Origin: Acanthosepion esculentum
Lineage: Eukaryota > Mollusca > Cephalopoda > Sepiida > Sepiidae
Assembly: GCA_964036315.1 (NCBI GenBank)
Contig: OZ038487.1
Span: forward strand, 52,351,783-52,415,782
Direction of reading: 5' to 3'
Length of the DNA: 64,000 bases
The translations under genes were made by a program, and so were the position numbers. The notes below the pieces were generated by a model. The model was not told where the DNA came from. It was given only the letters and a program-made list of their open reading frames with translations, and did not search any database. Shown piece by piece: positions 31,935-42,976 of the stretch. How positions within the stretch are numbered: the first letter of the stretch is position 1; every line of letters begins with the position of its first letter.

Positions 31935-32260
31935 GTCCGTACATTACTTAGATTTTATGAATTTAACCGCAGTACTAGATTGGCAGAAATGTTTCATCAT
32001 TTTACAGTTGAAATGGCTATAGATGTAACCATAAATTCTATGCTAACGGTTTCTTCTCTCGCACTTCTCGCCTACTGAACTCTCATCCGACTTCTAGTCT
32101 TCTAGTCAACTTTGATCTTCAAAAATTTTAATGCAATGTCACTTGTTATCATTTGTTTTCTGAACTCCTGTTCTCTTATTGTTCTCTCTACTTAATATTG
32201 CATCTTGGTAGTTTTATTGTCTTGCTTAGGATGAAATAATTTAAAAAAGTTTTAAAAAAT
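31935..32260 (+). mobile_element. J1 LINE 3' fragment
   Basis: 'EFNRSTRLAEMFHHFTVEM' (31.96-32.01 kb), then 'SRTSRLL' and 'TFDLQKF' (32.05-32.12 kb) and the tail 'TTGCTTAGGATGAAATAATT' with A-rich sequence. Degraded. Confidence 0.7.
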
Positions 32261-32732
32261 GATTTTCATATATGTTTATAGATATATGAGGAGTGCTAAA
32301 AAATTCTCTTATGGATCTTCTTGGCCGTACACTTTTTCAGTTGGGCATTAAATATGATGTCTTGGACAGGTTATCTTCCTATTTTTAACGTTTTTCTCTC
32401 TTATCTCGGCAATCCCATGCATAAGAGAGATGGCATGTTCTGTCTACTGAAAGCAGGGTGCAGTGCAAAAGCAGACATGGAACTTTTCTGATATCTAGAA
32501 AGTTCTATCACCCAAATGTTTGCTGGTGGTAGTTCTCCTAACAAGTTCTTAACCCAAGTAAGAAAATATATTTGGTCAGATTTTGGGAGATAGATTAAGC
32601 TGAGAGCTTTTCAGTGCCCCATAATATAGTGACACATCAGATTCTGTCAGTAGGAAATAGAAAGAAACAATAATAACAATTGTATGCTTGTGGTTATATC
32701 TGGTAGCCCAATACTACTTGCCACAACAACTA
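32261..32732. other. Non-coding spacer
   Basis: No recognised element. 'CTCTCTTATCTCGG' and 'ATAAGAGAGATGG' (32.39-32.43 kb) form a loose inverted repeat of no known role. Confidence 0.4.
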
Positions 32733-33475
32733 AACCAGCTCACTGCCAGGCTCTTCTGTTGAGGAGGGTCACTAGACACAACATTATTAAAAACAAGATT
32801 TTTACAAGAAGGGCAGATAAACCTTCTTGTACAGTCAACAGACATGTAGCATAATGGGATAGATGGGGCTCGGTAGTTATGTGTGCGTGCAGCCAGTGTG
32901 GTAATGACATAGCATCACTGGGCAAAGGGCTTCCTGACTGGAGTCAGTGGTCAAGGTGGAGTGGATCCTGATGGAATCAATGGCCATATGGCTGTTATCA
33001 AAGTGAACATCCGCTGTGGTTTGATCTGGAGAGATTTAGGTTCCTCCAGGTCTACTTGCTTAAGACATGCTATACATGAATATCTCTCGAGATTTCAACA
33101 CAGATAAACCAGCTCACCACCAGGCTCTTCAGGTGATGAGGGTGACCAGATGCTCAACATTATTAAAAATAACATCTTTAGAAGAAGGGCAGATGAACCT
33201 TCTTGTAGGGTCAAATGCCATCTACCATAATGGGATAGACTGGGCTCTATAGCTATGTGTGCAGTCAATGTGGTGATGATATAGCATCTCTGGACAGAGA
33301 GCTTCCCAGACTGAAGTCAATGGCCAAAGTGGAGTGGACCCTGATGGAATCAATGGTCGCATGGTTGTGATCAAAATGAAGTGTTAAAATTTAGGCTCCT
33401 TCATGCCTACTTGCCTACGACATGGTATTCATGAATATCTCTCCAGATTTCAACACAGATATGTGGAGGTTAGGT
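32733..33475. repeat. Tandem duplication, unit about 375 bp
   Basis: Copy 1 starts at 32733 and copy 2 at 33108 with 'ACCAGCTCAC'. Both run through 'CAACATTATTAAAAA', 'AGAAGGGCAGAT', 'CATAATGGGATAGA', 'CCTGATGGAATCAATGG' and 'GATTTCAACACAGATA'. They differ at many positions, so the duplication is old. No frame is open across both copies. Relative richness in G suggests an exon-like or SINE-like origin, but I cannot name it. Confidence 0.85.
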
Positions 33476-35132
33476 GCTTAGCTGTACAGCAACCTTATGA
33501 CCATACTTAGTCCTATGAATAAATGATGCTATTTATTTTTATTTTAGCAAAAGAATATTGGATAACTTCCCTAAGATATATTGTAGAAAAGAGTTGTCAT
33601 AAATAATTTCTATTTTTTTATTAATTTATTCTTAAAAAAATTAAGTACAATTTTATATTAATTCAATTATATTTTCACCAATATTTGCAATGTGTTGTTG
33701 TCACTTATTAGGCAGCTCTTTGAAATTTTTTACATGACTGGATTTAGGCCTTAATAGACCCCTGGTCTAAAAGAAATTGGAGGCTCCTTCATTATTATGT
33801 CCTCCCCCTCATGTCTATAAAAAAGGTGATATATTTTTAGATGATGCTTTTTTGGTGTAAAGCATGAAACACTTCAAGTAAAATTTTTAATAAATATGTA
33901 TTTAAAATAAATGTATCAAGATCTAAATGGCAGCTCTTGAAGGGGCTCCATCAAATTTAAAAGACCCTTCTAACTAGAGAGGCCCAAATACTTTAAATTG
34001 TTTCAAATTAGTTCAATGTAGCCCCATGAAATCTGAAAATTAACAAATATCCTCTGTTCTTATATTTTTGTTTTTTTATTTTTGTTTTATCAGTGGCTCA
34101 AAACAGAGCCCTTGGATGCTCCTCTAGTCCTGGGGCTTCTGAGCTGCAGCCTATACTAGCCCATATGTAAATCCAGCACTGACCTTTTGAATAAATTTCC
34201 ACAGATTTTGATAGAAAAGTTTTTGATGAACTCTTGAATCAGGTTTTCATTAATGAAAGTTTCGCCTATCAAAGCATTTTGCATAAAAAAAGCAGATAAA
34301 TAATTGGTGCAAGGTGAGGATCCTATCATGGATGGAACAGATCAAGTTATTTCCAGAATTTTTTCTTGCGCTAATCTTACTGTATGCAGTTTTGTATTGT
34401 TGTGGAGAAGAACAACATTGTTCCTTTAATCCGCTGTGTACACTGCCATGGTCATGCACAAAAATAAGGTATATTAGTATATTGCAAATTTATTACCTGC
34501 CACATATGTTTAGTAGTTAGAATAATAAATTCATTATTACAAGTGGTTCTCTAAAATGGAAATTACTGATGACTAAACCTAATAAAAAAGCAAAGAAAAT
34601 AAGTAAATAAATAACTCATTTTTATCTTATTTAATATTTGAAAAAGATTATACATCGTGAAAAATAAAAATATAAACAAGTAAAGAAAGGACAAATGAAT
34701 ACGTAAATAAATGAATTAATGGATACATTCAGTTAGATATTTCCCTTATTGTTTTCTTTATCCAGTACCAGACAAAATATTCCAATTAAAAGAAAAATGA
34801 TAAAAATAAGAATGAATGAAGCAGGGTAGGGTGCAGAGTACTAAATTTAAAAAAAGGAAAAATTTAAATGCATCTAACAAGCTGATCAATACAGTTTTAT
34901 ATTTCATTGTTATGTCAATATTTATTCTTTATTATTCTCTAATTCTCTGCTTACTTACATTAATATTGATTTATTTATTCTTTGAGGAATAAAACAGGAA
35001 CTCAAATTTAAATAAAATTATTTTCAAACTTATAAAATTTTATAATTTGAAAAAAAAAAAAGAAATTTTCCATCATACTTCTCTCCCTATTCCTCTTCCT
35101 TTCACTCCTTTCTATATATAAGAAAATAAAAG

Positions 35133-35136
<4 letters not shown>
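33476..35136. other. AT-rich spacer with a foldback arm
   Basis: No gene. At 34.49-34.59 kb the sequence 'TTAGTAGTTAGAATAATAAA' ... 'AAAATGGAAATTACTGATGA' matches the left arm of the 4.2-kb foldback. A pair of opposed 68-69-residue frames at 34.25-34.52 kb is not convincing. Confidence 0.5.

Positions 35137-35190
<54 letters not shown>
35137..35190. repeat. (TA)n microsatellite
   Basis: 54 bp of TA. Flanks 'TTTTATTTTCTTCC'-like and 'AAGAAAATAAAAGAAATT' are roughly complementary, so the tract sits in the centre of a longer imperfect palindrome. Confidence 0.95.
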
Positions 35191-35192
<2 letters not shown>

Positions 35193-35972
35193 ATTTCTTA
35201 TTTCTTTTATTTTCTTCCAATTAGTCATTTACTTTTGAAACTGCCTCTGATGTAACAATATTGTGGTGAAGAATGATGTTTGCAATGAAGATTCAGCAAT
35301 TTGTCGTTGCTATGTAATTTGCCTCTTGGATAAAATCAATAACTGGTTTTCATGGAATTCCAGTAGAAAAAAAAAAGAATGAGAAATGGAAGAATTAAGA
35401 ATGGTTTTGAAACTGAAATCACTTTACAATGATTAGTGTTGAATTAAATGGAACACAATCAGCATATTATTAACTAACACTGTATCAATTGTTGACATGC
35501 AGAGAAGAAGAAGAAAAAAGAGGAGAGAGAACTGGAGAAACATTTCTTGTTTTCATTTCTATGGAGGGCTAAGGCGTGAGCAGCATTAATGGGAATAATA
35601 AAAGCAGTTTGAAAAGAATAGATTTTAGATTGCGTATCTTTGTGTGTGTGTGTGTTAAATTGTGTGTTTATAAATGTATGTCTATGTATGTGCACATAAT
35701 GCTTTTTATAGCAGAACTTTTCTAAGAGCGAAAAAAATAATGCAATTCATATTCCAGATGAATATTCTCTCATAACTGAACTGAAACTGAGGCTGTGCAT
35801 AGTTGAAAGGAGAAAAAAAAACATAGCAAATGTGGCTAGTGATAGCCTGTGAAAAAAAGGGTTTAAAAAAAATTAAAAGTTGGAATTACCTGAATGACGA
35901 TGAAGTTGCTCATAAGTTTTCATTTATCAAAGCAAAATGTAAAAGTAATCAGATATTATAACATGACTAAGT
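35191..35972. other. Non-coding spacer
   Basis: Contains (GT)n near 35641-35654. Nothing else recognised. Confidence 0.45.
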
Positions 35973-36336
35973 TCCTGGGTATGACGATAAACTACATCCA
36001 GCAGCAATGCCTCTGATTGGGAAATTGTAGGTTTTGAGGAGCACAGAACCCTGTCTTAATTGCTGTTGTTCCCATGTCCACCCTAACTTGGGGTGGTAGG
36101 AGTCCAAGCTATGAGCAAATAGTGTACCTCCCAAACCAAAACAAAACACTATGAAAATATAAAAATACATTTTATAGTAAATATAACAATATATATTTAT
36201 AGAATTACCAACAATACATTTTATAGAAAAATGACCAAGAAAGTAGTTGAAGCCATAAAATCAAAATATTCAGATTTTGGCATTAAATAACCCACAGAGG
36301 TTGATATGCCACTAAAAATAATCAACCCACCAACAA
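35973..36336 (+). mobile_element. SINE-E copy 1, 364 bp
   Basis: Starts 'TCCTGGGTATGACGATAAAC', contains 'CCTCTGATTGGG' and 'TTTGAGGAGC', then an AAAACACTATGAAA block, and ends near 'TTGATATGCC' plus an A-rich tail. Flanked by GACTAAGT (35965-35972) and GACCAAGT (36337-36344). A second and third copy with clear target duplications lie at 52.48 and 62.74 kb, a truncated one at 54.55 kb. Confidence 0.7.
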
Positions 36337-36344
36337 GACCAAGT

Positions 36345-36690
36345 GTATTCATATTTTATAATAGCATGAGTAATCAAATCCTATAACTAAACATAGAGTA
36401 ATAATATATTGTAATAAGACTAAGTGTTCTTGTAGCCTAATAAAATGATTATTATTCATATATGAGAGCAAAACTCAGAGTAAATGTATCCTATCATATG
36501 AATAACAGTAACTGAATCCTCCTATCATAAAACTAAGAGTAATTCTATCCTATAAAGGACTAAGAGTAATTATCCTGTAAAAGTAGCCATATCCTATAAT
36601 GGAACAGAGTATAATTATATCAAAACAAAGAGTAGTCACACCCTGTAATACAATCATGAATATGAGTCCTGTAACCCACAGGATCATAGA
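36345..36690. repeat. Degenerate satellite-like stretch
   Basis: Short blocks such as 'ACTAAGAGTAAT' and 'TATCCTATAA' return about every 30-45 bp with much variation. I see a decayed tandem repeat rather than coding sequence. Confidence 0.5.
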
Positions 36691-36985
36691 GGCACTACAT
36701 TTACTGCAGCCATGTCTTGCAAGAAGCTCCTGATAAATCCCAACCCTCAGCAGGCTGGTTTGAATTTGGAGTTTTACTTCTCCTAGACTGCTAGCCAACT
36801 TAGACAATAGAGCCCAGTTTGGCCTGCTATTTACCTATAGCTGGCAGGAGAAGAGATTGGATTCTTACCTTTCCAAAAAGGTATTTGTGCTTAAGTGAAT
36901 GCAATGAACTCTACTGGAATTTGAACTTGGTTCTCAGAGTGCTCAATCTGAGCTGCTATCCATTCCACCATCATGCATCCACATC
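36691..36985 (-). mobile_element. SINE-A, antisense copy
   Basis: Same blocks as 21.2-21.5 kb in the same direction: 'CTAGACTGCTAGCCAACTTA', 'TTTGGCCTGCTATTTACCTA', 'GATTGGATTCTTACCTTTCC', then the reversed B box 'GAATTTGAACTTGG' (36919-36932) and 'CTGCTATCCATTCCACC'. Confidence 0.7.
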
Positions 36986-37824
36986 CTGTAACAGGGCAAA
37001 AAATTAATGATTGATATTTAGCTTAGTTTATTGAAGAATTTCAGTTTTTAAATAAATGTTACCTGAATCTTGAAGTATCAGTCCAATTCTCAATACTTTA
37101 TGTTTTTATTCTCATTTTGAAATCAAAATGATATAATACTGTCTTTAAGGTTTTCATGGTCTCAGTTGATGATTATAGGAATTAGATAATGTAACAAAAC
37201 TTTGCTCTCAAGTGCCAACAGTTATTAGATTTTCTATTTTCAGAATTTATCCTGCAGATAATATATGCAGACTCAATGTGGGTCCTGGTGAAAATGAGAA
37301 CACAAAAAATTGAATATAAATACAATGAAAGGAAAAACATTAAAACAATCTATAAGAATAATGTGCTAGTTTGTGTATGTTTGAAACAAACTTGTGTGAT
37401 AGACACATGTGTGTATGTGCACGCAAGAGTTCAAAAGAACACAGAGGACCAAGAGAGTGAATGTGCCTAGTCAGTGACATTCTTTATGGCCGTTGACTAC
37501 AAGATAAACAACAAGATGATTGATGTTATATTCAGCACCCTGACTCCAGAGTTTAGTAGATGAACCTTACACATATATATATATATATGTGTGTATGTGC
37601 CTTATTATAAAGAATAGATATTTATGCATATTAAATTTATTGATTATTTTTTTCTAAGATGCAAATATCTTTCCTTAATGTGACTGTTGTAGATGTATAA
37701 AAAGATCCCAAATTGAAGAGCTTATTCAATTATTAACTGAAGCTTTCAGCCCACACGAATCATTCTTAAGGATTTCTAGTTAAAAGAAAATACAAAAAGC
37801 TAATACATGTCTATCATGACTGAA
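36986..37824. other. Non-coding spacer
   Basis: AT-rich. A (TA)n/(TG)n run at 37571-37599. No supported gene. Confidence 0.45.
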
Positions 37825-37990
37825 GGCTTGATCACAAAAAATTGTGCACTAATCTCTCAGAATCAATAACTATGGTCCACTCATTATAGTTGTAGTATAG
37901 GCATAAAGTTGGGTTTGTTAGTTTTAAAGTAACACAAATGTGCCTGGTCATGTCTATACGGTACAACAGGGATTAGCTAGTTACCACTGC
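37825..37990. repeat. Dispersed repeat shared with 12.2 kb
   Basis: Counterpart of 12166-12300 ('AACACAAATGTGCCTG', 'ACAGGGATTAGCTAG'). Class unknown. Confidence 0.5.
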
Positions 37991-38011
37991 TGATGGGAAA
38001 GCTTGGAAATT

Positions 38012-38160
38012 AGTAGTCACCCATTATATGATTTTATAAAAAAACAAGTAGTCATCCATTATATATTTTTTTATATAAAACAAGTAGTCACCCAAAAATA
38101 TCACTTTATATAAAATGAGTAGTCATCCAAATATATCTTTTTATATAAAACAAGTCTTCT
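38012..38160. repeat. Short tandem repeat, 40-45 bp unit
   Basis: Four imperfect units each with 'GTAGTCA(T/C)CCA' followed by a 'TTTATATAAAA' stretch. Confidence 0.75.
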
Positions 38161-38311
38161 TCTTTTGTGTGTCCCTTCAGGATGTAGACGATCATCCTCC
38201 TATCTCATTCATATAAAGGGTGTTCCAATAACTTGGACCGATTTTTAAATGTGAATTAAGTTTAAGCGTCTAATATTTTTTTATTTTTCTTTCACATTTA
38301 ACAGCTTAAGT
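38161..38311. other. R1 tail remnant and a possible mariner-type end
   Basis: 'GTGTCCCTTCAGGATGTAGA' (38.17-38.19 kb) resembles the reversed R1 3' end. 'AGGGTGTTCCAATAACTTGG' (38.22 kb) after TATA resembles the terminal repeat of mariner-like elements, but I see no partner end; it may have been cut by the Gypsy insertion next door. Confidence 0.35.
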
Positions 38312-38519
38312 CTCTGACACTATGAATACTGCGCCTCTCAAGAGAGAGATAGACGAGACGGAATCGAGTCGAGCCAATAGTAGTTCACTCCAAACCAGAC
38401 TGACAGTCATACTAATACCTTCCACATCTTGTATTATTATAATCTGTTTAATATATCTTTGTTATTTCTACTCTTGTGTTTGTGTTGTTCTTCCTTGGTC
38501 CTAACCTTGGACCATAACA
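38312..38519 (+). repeat. 5' LTR, left-truncated
   Basis: Matches the 3' LTR from 'CTGACACTATGAATACTGCG' to 'GGACCATAACA'. The terminal 'TGTTATGGGACC' part is absent and replaced by unrelated sequence. Confidence 0.9.
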
Positions 38520-38520
38520 G

Positions 38521-38533
38521 TGGCGACGAGGAT
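38521..38533 (+). promoter_or_regulatory. Primer binding site
   Basis: 'TGGCGACGAGGAT' lies one base after the LTR and begins with TGG, the complement of a tRNA 3' CCA end. Reverse transcription starts here in LTR elements. Degenerate copies of the LTR-end/primer-site unit follow in the leader (see findings). Confidence 0.8.
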
Positions 38534-38848
38534 ATTGAAGAAACGAAGTTCTACGCGGAGAATCTAGAAAAGAAAATCCTTTTTGCTATCGGTCGTCCAT
38601 AACAGAAGCGACGGAGGTATTGAGAAAAGAAAACAAGTTCTACGCGAGAAAAAAAAATTTTTTTTTTTTTTGGACACCAACCTTAACAGTGGTAACGAAG
38701 ACACGAATTTTACCTGTCATCCAAAACAGAATCGAATTCTACGCAGGAAAATTTGTTCGTACTAAGGTTCCAGGACAACAGGCGACAAAGACCTGAAGTC
38801 TACACTGAGAAAAAAGGAAAAATAGTTACACAAAATTACGGTGTAAAC
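38534..38848 (+). repeat. gag leader made of degenerate repeats
   Basis: The motif AACAG followed by a GGCGACGA-like stretch appears at 38601, 38685, 38725 and 38777 after the true site at 38516. Most units are followed by 'TTCTACGCG'-like sequence and an A-rich run. Spacing is 85, 84, 40 and 52 bp. Confidence 0.7.
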
Positions 38849-39926
38849 ATGAAAGACTTTAAGGCAACCATATTGGAACTAATGAAAATGCAATTCGAGC
38901 AGCAACAAAAAAATGAGGAAAGACAGACTAGGCTTGAAGAAAAACAATTAGAACTTCAACAGAAAAACGAAGAAAAACTATTGGAAATTCAACAGAAAAA
39001 CGAAGAGAAGCAACTCGAACTACAAGAATTACTACTACAGGCAGTAACAAATAAAGGGCAAAATTCTGGAAATGAAATGGCATTCTCGCAAAATGCTATA
39101 TCGAGCTCTATCAAAGACTTCACTTATGCACCGGACGAAGACAAAACCTTCGCGGCTTACTTCAGAAGATATGAAGATTCATAAGAGTTTGATTGCGGGA
39201 ATTGGTCAGACGCGAAAAAAGTACGTCTACTACTGATGAAAACTAGAGTCAAGTGAATACACTAAATTCGTAGATTACATCCTACCGAGGAAAACGAATG
39301 AGTTGACTTTCAAGGAAGCTGTGAAACTTTTAACGGAATTATTTAGTCCGAACACTTCACTATTCCACAAAAGGTGGAAATGTTTAAACTTAACAAAAAA
39401 GGATAGCGAAGACTATATAACATTCGCTTCCATAGTAAACAAACACTGCGATGACTTTAAATTATCTGAACTCAGCCCGGACAATTTTAAATGTTTGATA
39501 TTCGTCCAAGGCCTGGTTTCGACTAAAGATGGGGAGATCAGACGGAGATTTTTAACAAAACTTGAGAGTGAACCAGAATTGACGCTACAAAAATTGGCTG
39601 AGGACTGTCAGAGATGTATAAGCGTAAAAAAGGACTCCAAAGATGTAGAAGAGTCTGGTGTCGCTCACATACGAAAAGTACAACGACAAACACGTTTTAT
39701 TCCCCCCTCAAAAACAAGCCAAACAAATTATTTTGCTACAAAAAGTCAAATGAAATCTCAGAAAAAACTACCAGCCAGTCCATGCTATCGCTGTGGAACT
39801 TTGCATTGGTACAAAGATTGTCCATACAGCTATAAGACTTGTCTGTCGTGCAATAAAGTGGGACATAAAAGTCCGCATTGTAGAACAAAGAAAGAAAGAA
39901 AGAAAAAGCCGAGTAAGAGTCATTAG
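38849..39926 (+). pseudogene. gag
   Basis: Starts at ATG 38849. Residues ~15-85 are a charged coiled coil with the 11-residue repeat 'QQKNEEKQLEL' three times. A stop at 39182 and further lesions to ~39300 break the frame. It resumes (39303-39926) with a capsid-like domain ('TFASIVNKHCDDFKL', 'NFKCLIFVQGLVS') and ends with two zinc knuckles, 'CYRCGTLHWYKDC' and 'CLSCNKVGHKSPHC', and a basic tail. Gag would form the particle and bind the RNA. Overlap with the protease frame (from 39793) in another frame suggests programmed frameshifting or simple damage. Confidence 0.85.
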
Positions 39927-40389
39927 AACTGACCAAGCGGACGGGATAAATATACGAAAATACGTACAAGTAGAAATGTTAAACAAAAAAATCAGATTAC
40001 AATTAGATTACGGATCGGATTTAACCATTATTAACTTACAGACGCGGAAGAAATTAAACAAACCGGCCATGTTGAGAACAGATAAAATAGCCAGGTCGTT
40101 AACAGGAAGAAAAATCAAATTCGAGGGGGAAATTATCACAAATGTGACGTTCAACGGTATGACCAAGAAATTAATGATGTATGTTCTAAAAAATACGGAA
40201 AATTTATTTGGAACTGACTGGATGCAGAAATTTGACCTCTGGGATTTACCGATAAATACGTTCTGCCAAAAAGTGGAAAGCTTATCGACCGAGGCAGAGA
40301 AATTGAAGGAGAAATTAAAGGAGAGTTTCCCCGACGTATTTTCAGCCAGCCTCGGGAGGTGTAAAAAATGGCGGCCAAAATCGAACTAA
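39927..40389 (+). pseudogene. Protease and RT linker
   Basis: In the frame that opens at 39793. The core reads 'LQLDYGSDLTIIN' (~39.996-40.035 kb): the catalytic Asp and Gly are kept but Thr of D-T-G is Tyr. 'NLFGTDWMQKFDLWDLPIN' follows, then 'ESFPDVFSASLGRC', the usual start of the RT. The frame ends at 40389 just before the RT proper. Confidence 0.8.
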
Positions 40390-41091
40390 AAGAAAATGTA
40401 CAACCCATTTTCAAGAAGAAAAGAAATGTACCTTTCGCATCATTAGAAAAAAATAGACGAAAAGTTGGATAGACTCGTGAAAACCGGTATATTGACAAAG
40501 GTGGAATATAGTCAATGGGCCGCACCTACAGTTTACGTGAAAAAGAAATCTGGTGAGATACGAGTATGCGCTGATTTCTCGACGGGATTGAATGCAGCGA
40601 TCAAGAATTATCACTATCCTCTCCGTAGTCCAGAGGAAGTTTTCACAAAGTTGAACGGAGGAAAATTTTTCTCAAAGATAGAGTTGAGCGAAGCATACCT
40701 AAAAGTACCAGTAGATGAGGAAAGCTCGAGGTTGTTGTGCATAAACACACATAAAGTGTTATATAAGTTCCAGAGATTACCATTCGGGATCAAGGTCGCG
40801 CCGGCGATATTTCAGCAAATAATGGACACTATGCTAGTCGGAATGGATATCACGGTCGCATACCTTGATGACATCCTGATAAACAGCAAAAATATTGAAC
40901 AACATTGGGAACACGTTCAAGGGGTTTTCAGGCAGATACAAAACTACGGTTTTAAGATAAAGGAAAATAAATGTGACTTCTTTATGAAGGTGATAAAATA
41001 TCTGGGCCATATTATTGACGAAGAAGGAAGAAGACCAGACCCAGAAAGGGCCACGGCAAAAAAAAAAAAATGCCGGCTCCAAAAAATTTAG
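40390..41091 (+). pseudogene. Reverse transcriptase
   Basis: Nearly intact palm: 'VKKKSGEIRVCADFSTGLN', 'FFSKIELSEAYLKVPVDEES' (catalytic Asp of the first motif replaced: I-E-L in place of I-D-L), 'FQRLPFGIKVAPAIFQQIMD', 'VAYLDDILI' (catalytic YLDD intact, ~40.86-40.88 kb), 'IKYLGHIIDEEG'. A run of 12 A at ~41060 shifts the frame, and the thumb continues as 'LAELQIFLGLVNYYQ' in another frame. Confidence 0.9.
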
Positions 41092-41700
41092 CCGAATTAC
41101 AAATCTTCTTGGGCTTAGTAAATTATTATCAATAATTTATTCCTAGCATGCACAAATTACGCTCACCCCTAAACGAACTGTTGAAGAAGAAAAAAGTTTG
41201 GGAATGGTTAGATGAATGTCAGAAAACTTTCGACAAAATCATTAAGACTCTAACAGCAGATTTAATTTTAGCGCATTATGAACAAAATTGGAATTAATAG
41301 TCGCGAGTGACGTGAGTGCCTATGGTGTTAGGGCATGTATACTTCATAAAATGCCGGATGGGGCACTAAAACCCATCGCTCAAGCGTCAAGAATGTTGCT
41401 ACCAGCTGAACAAAATTACTCGCAAATCGGAAAAGAAGAGCTGGAGATTATTTTTGCGGTTACGAAATTCCACAGATATATTTACGGTAGATTTTTCACC
41501 TTACAGACGGACCACAAGCCGTTATTGACAATATTTGGATCAAAGAAAGGTCTACCTGTCTACACTGCTAATAGATTGCTAAGATGTGGGACTATTTTAT
41601 TAAATTATAACTTTAAATTGAAGTATCTTCCATCAAACAAAATCGGGCATGCAGATGGTCTTTCGAGACTAATACCAAAGAAAACGGAGCCATTAGAAGA
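41092..41700 (+). pseudogene. RNase H
   Basis: The connection ('MHKLRSPLNELLKKKKVWEW') has a stop at ~41134. The RNase H frame (from ~41288) has 'VASDVSAYGVRACIL' (first Asp), 'KEELEIIFAVTKFH' (Glu), 'LQTDHKPLLTIFGSKKG' (Asp) and 'KIGHADGLSRL' at its end, so all catalytic acids are kept. Confidence 0.85.
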
Positions 41701-42944
41701 TTCCGTAATTACAGCTCTACGATATGAGGAAGATATTAGAACATCATTATGTAGTACAATTCGAAACCTCCCCGTCACATTACAGGATATAAGAAACGAA
41801 GCAGTGAATGACGAATTTATAAAAGAAACGAAAACAAAAATTGCAGGAAAAGATAAGCATATCTCAGACAGTTTTTCGTTATGTGATAATGTCCTACTAT
41901 ATAATGAAAGAGTAGTAACTCCGAAAACGCTACAAAGTCGAATCCTCAAGGATTTTCACATGGGCCACCCAGGAAAGAACAGGATGAAATCCTTAATGCG
42001 AAGTTACGTGTACTGACCAAACATGGATCAAGATATTATACATATGGTGGACAAATGCAAGGGTTGTTCCTTAGCAGCCAAGGCACCTCTGATCATCCAT
42101 AAGCCATAGCCTAAGACAGATCGACCGTGGTCGAGAATCCATGTAGATTTCGCAGGTCCATTAGATGGTTTTTACTACTTGATTGTAGTAGACAGTTACA
42201 GCAAATGGCCAGAAGTATTTCGTTGTAGAAAACCTACTTCTGAGACTACAATAAATTGCCTTCACGAGCTGTTTGCTCGTTCCGGAGTGGTTGATTGTCT
42301 AGTCACCGATAATGGAACACAATTTACATCTGCGGATTTTCAAGAATTTTGTGAATTTTGCCATATCACCCAAGATCAAACGGGCAAGCAGAGAGGTTTG
42401 TAGATACATTAAAAAGAGCACTAAGGAAAGCTTATGACGTACCAACAGAAAAGGCTTTACAGCAATTCTTGCAAGTGTATAGAATTACACTGAACAGTAC
42501 TATGCCATCGTCATTATCCCCCGCGGAAGTGATGTTCGCTCGAAAAATTAGATCGGTATTCGACAAATTACTGCCAAAACAGACAAAGCAATCACCAACG
42601 TCGTTTGTACCAAAAAGAAAATTTAACCCAGGGGATAAATTTTTTTTTAAATGTTCAAAAACAGTACATCCTATTGGGAGCCAGGTACAATAGAGAAACG
42701 AATCGGGAACGTGATTTACATAATTCAGGGTCCGAAGTTCTCGCATAAAAGGCACTTAAATCAAATCAGTAAGAGGTTAGAGGATTCTAACGGTCTACCT
42801 CAGGAAGAGGCGGAAGTATTCTACACAATATTTGATACATTCAATATGCAAAGGCCTCAAGCAATTTCAGAACTGCGGAAATCAAGCAGAAAAAGAAAAT
42901 TTACAGAGTTTTTGATGATTAATCCGAAGAGGAAAAAATATTAA
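41701..42944 (+). pseudogene. Integrase
   Basis: Zinc-binding part 'FHMGHPGKNRMKSLMRSYVY' then TGA at 42014 where Trp is usual, and 'CKGCSLAAKAP'. DDE core: 'HVDFAGPLDG' (first Asp), 'VTDNGTQFTS' (second Asp), and Glu in 'NGQAERFVDT', but a deletion with frameshift near 42.36 kb separates them. The C-terminal region 'RKFNPGDKFFFK' is followed by a shift at a T run (~42645) and a basic tail to 42944. Confidence 0.85.
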
Positions 42945-42976
42945 AGACCCCTGCGAGGTAAAAGCTTGGGAGCGGG

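Noticed and set aside
35008..35220. Minus-strand ORF of 70 residues with a basic end
   Set aside because: The core is a TA microsatellite translation.
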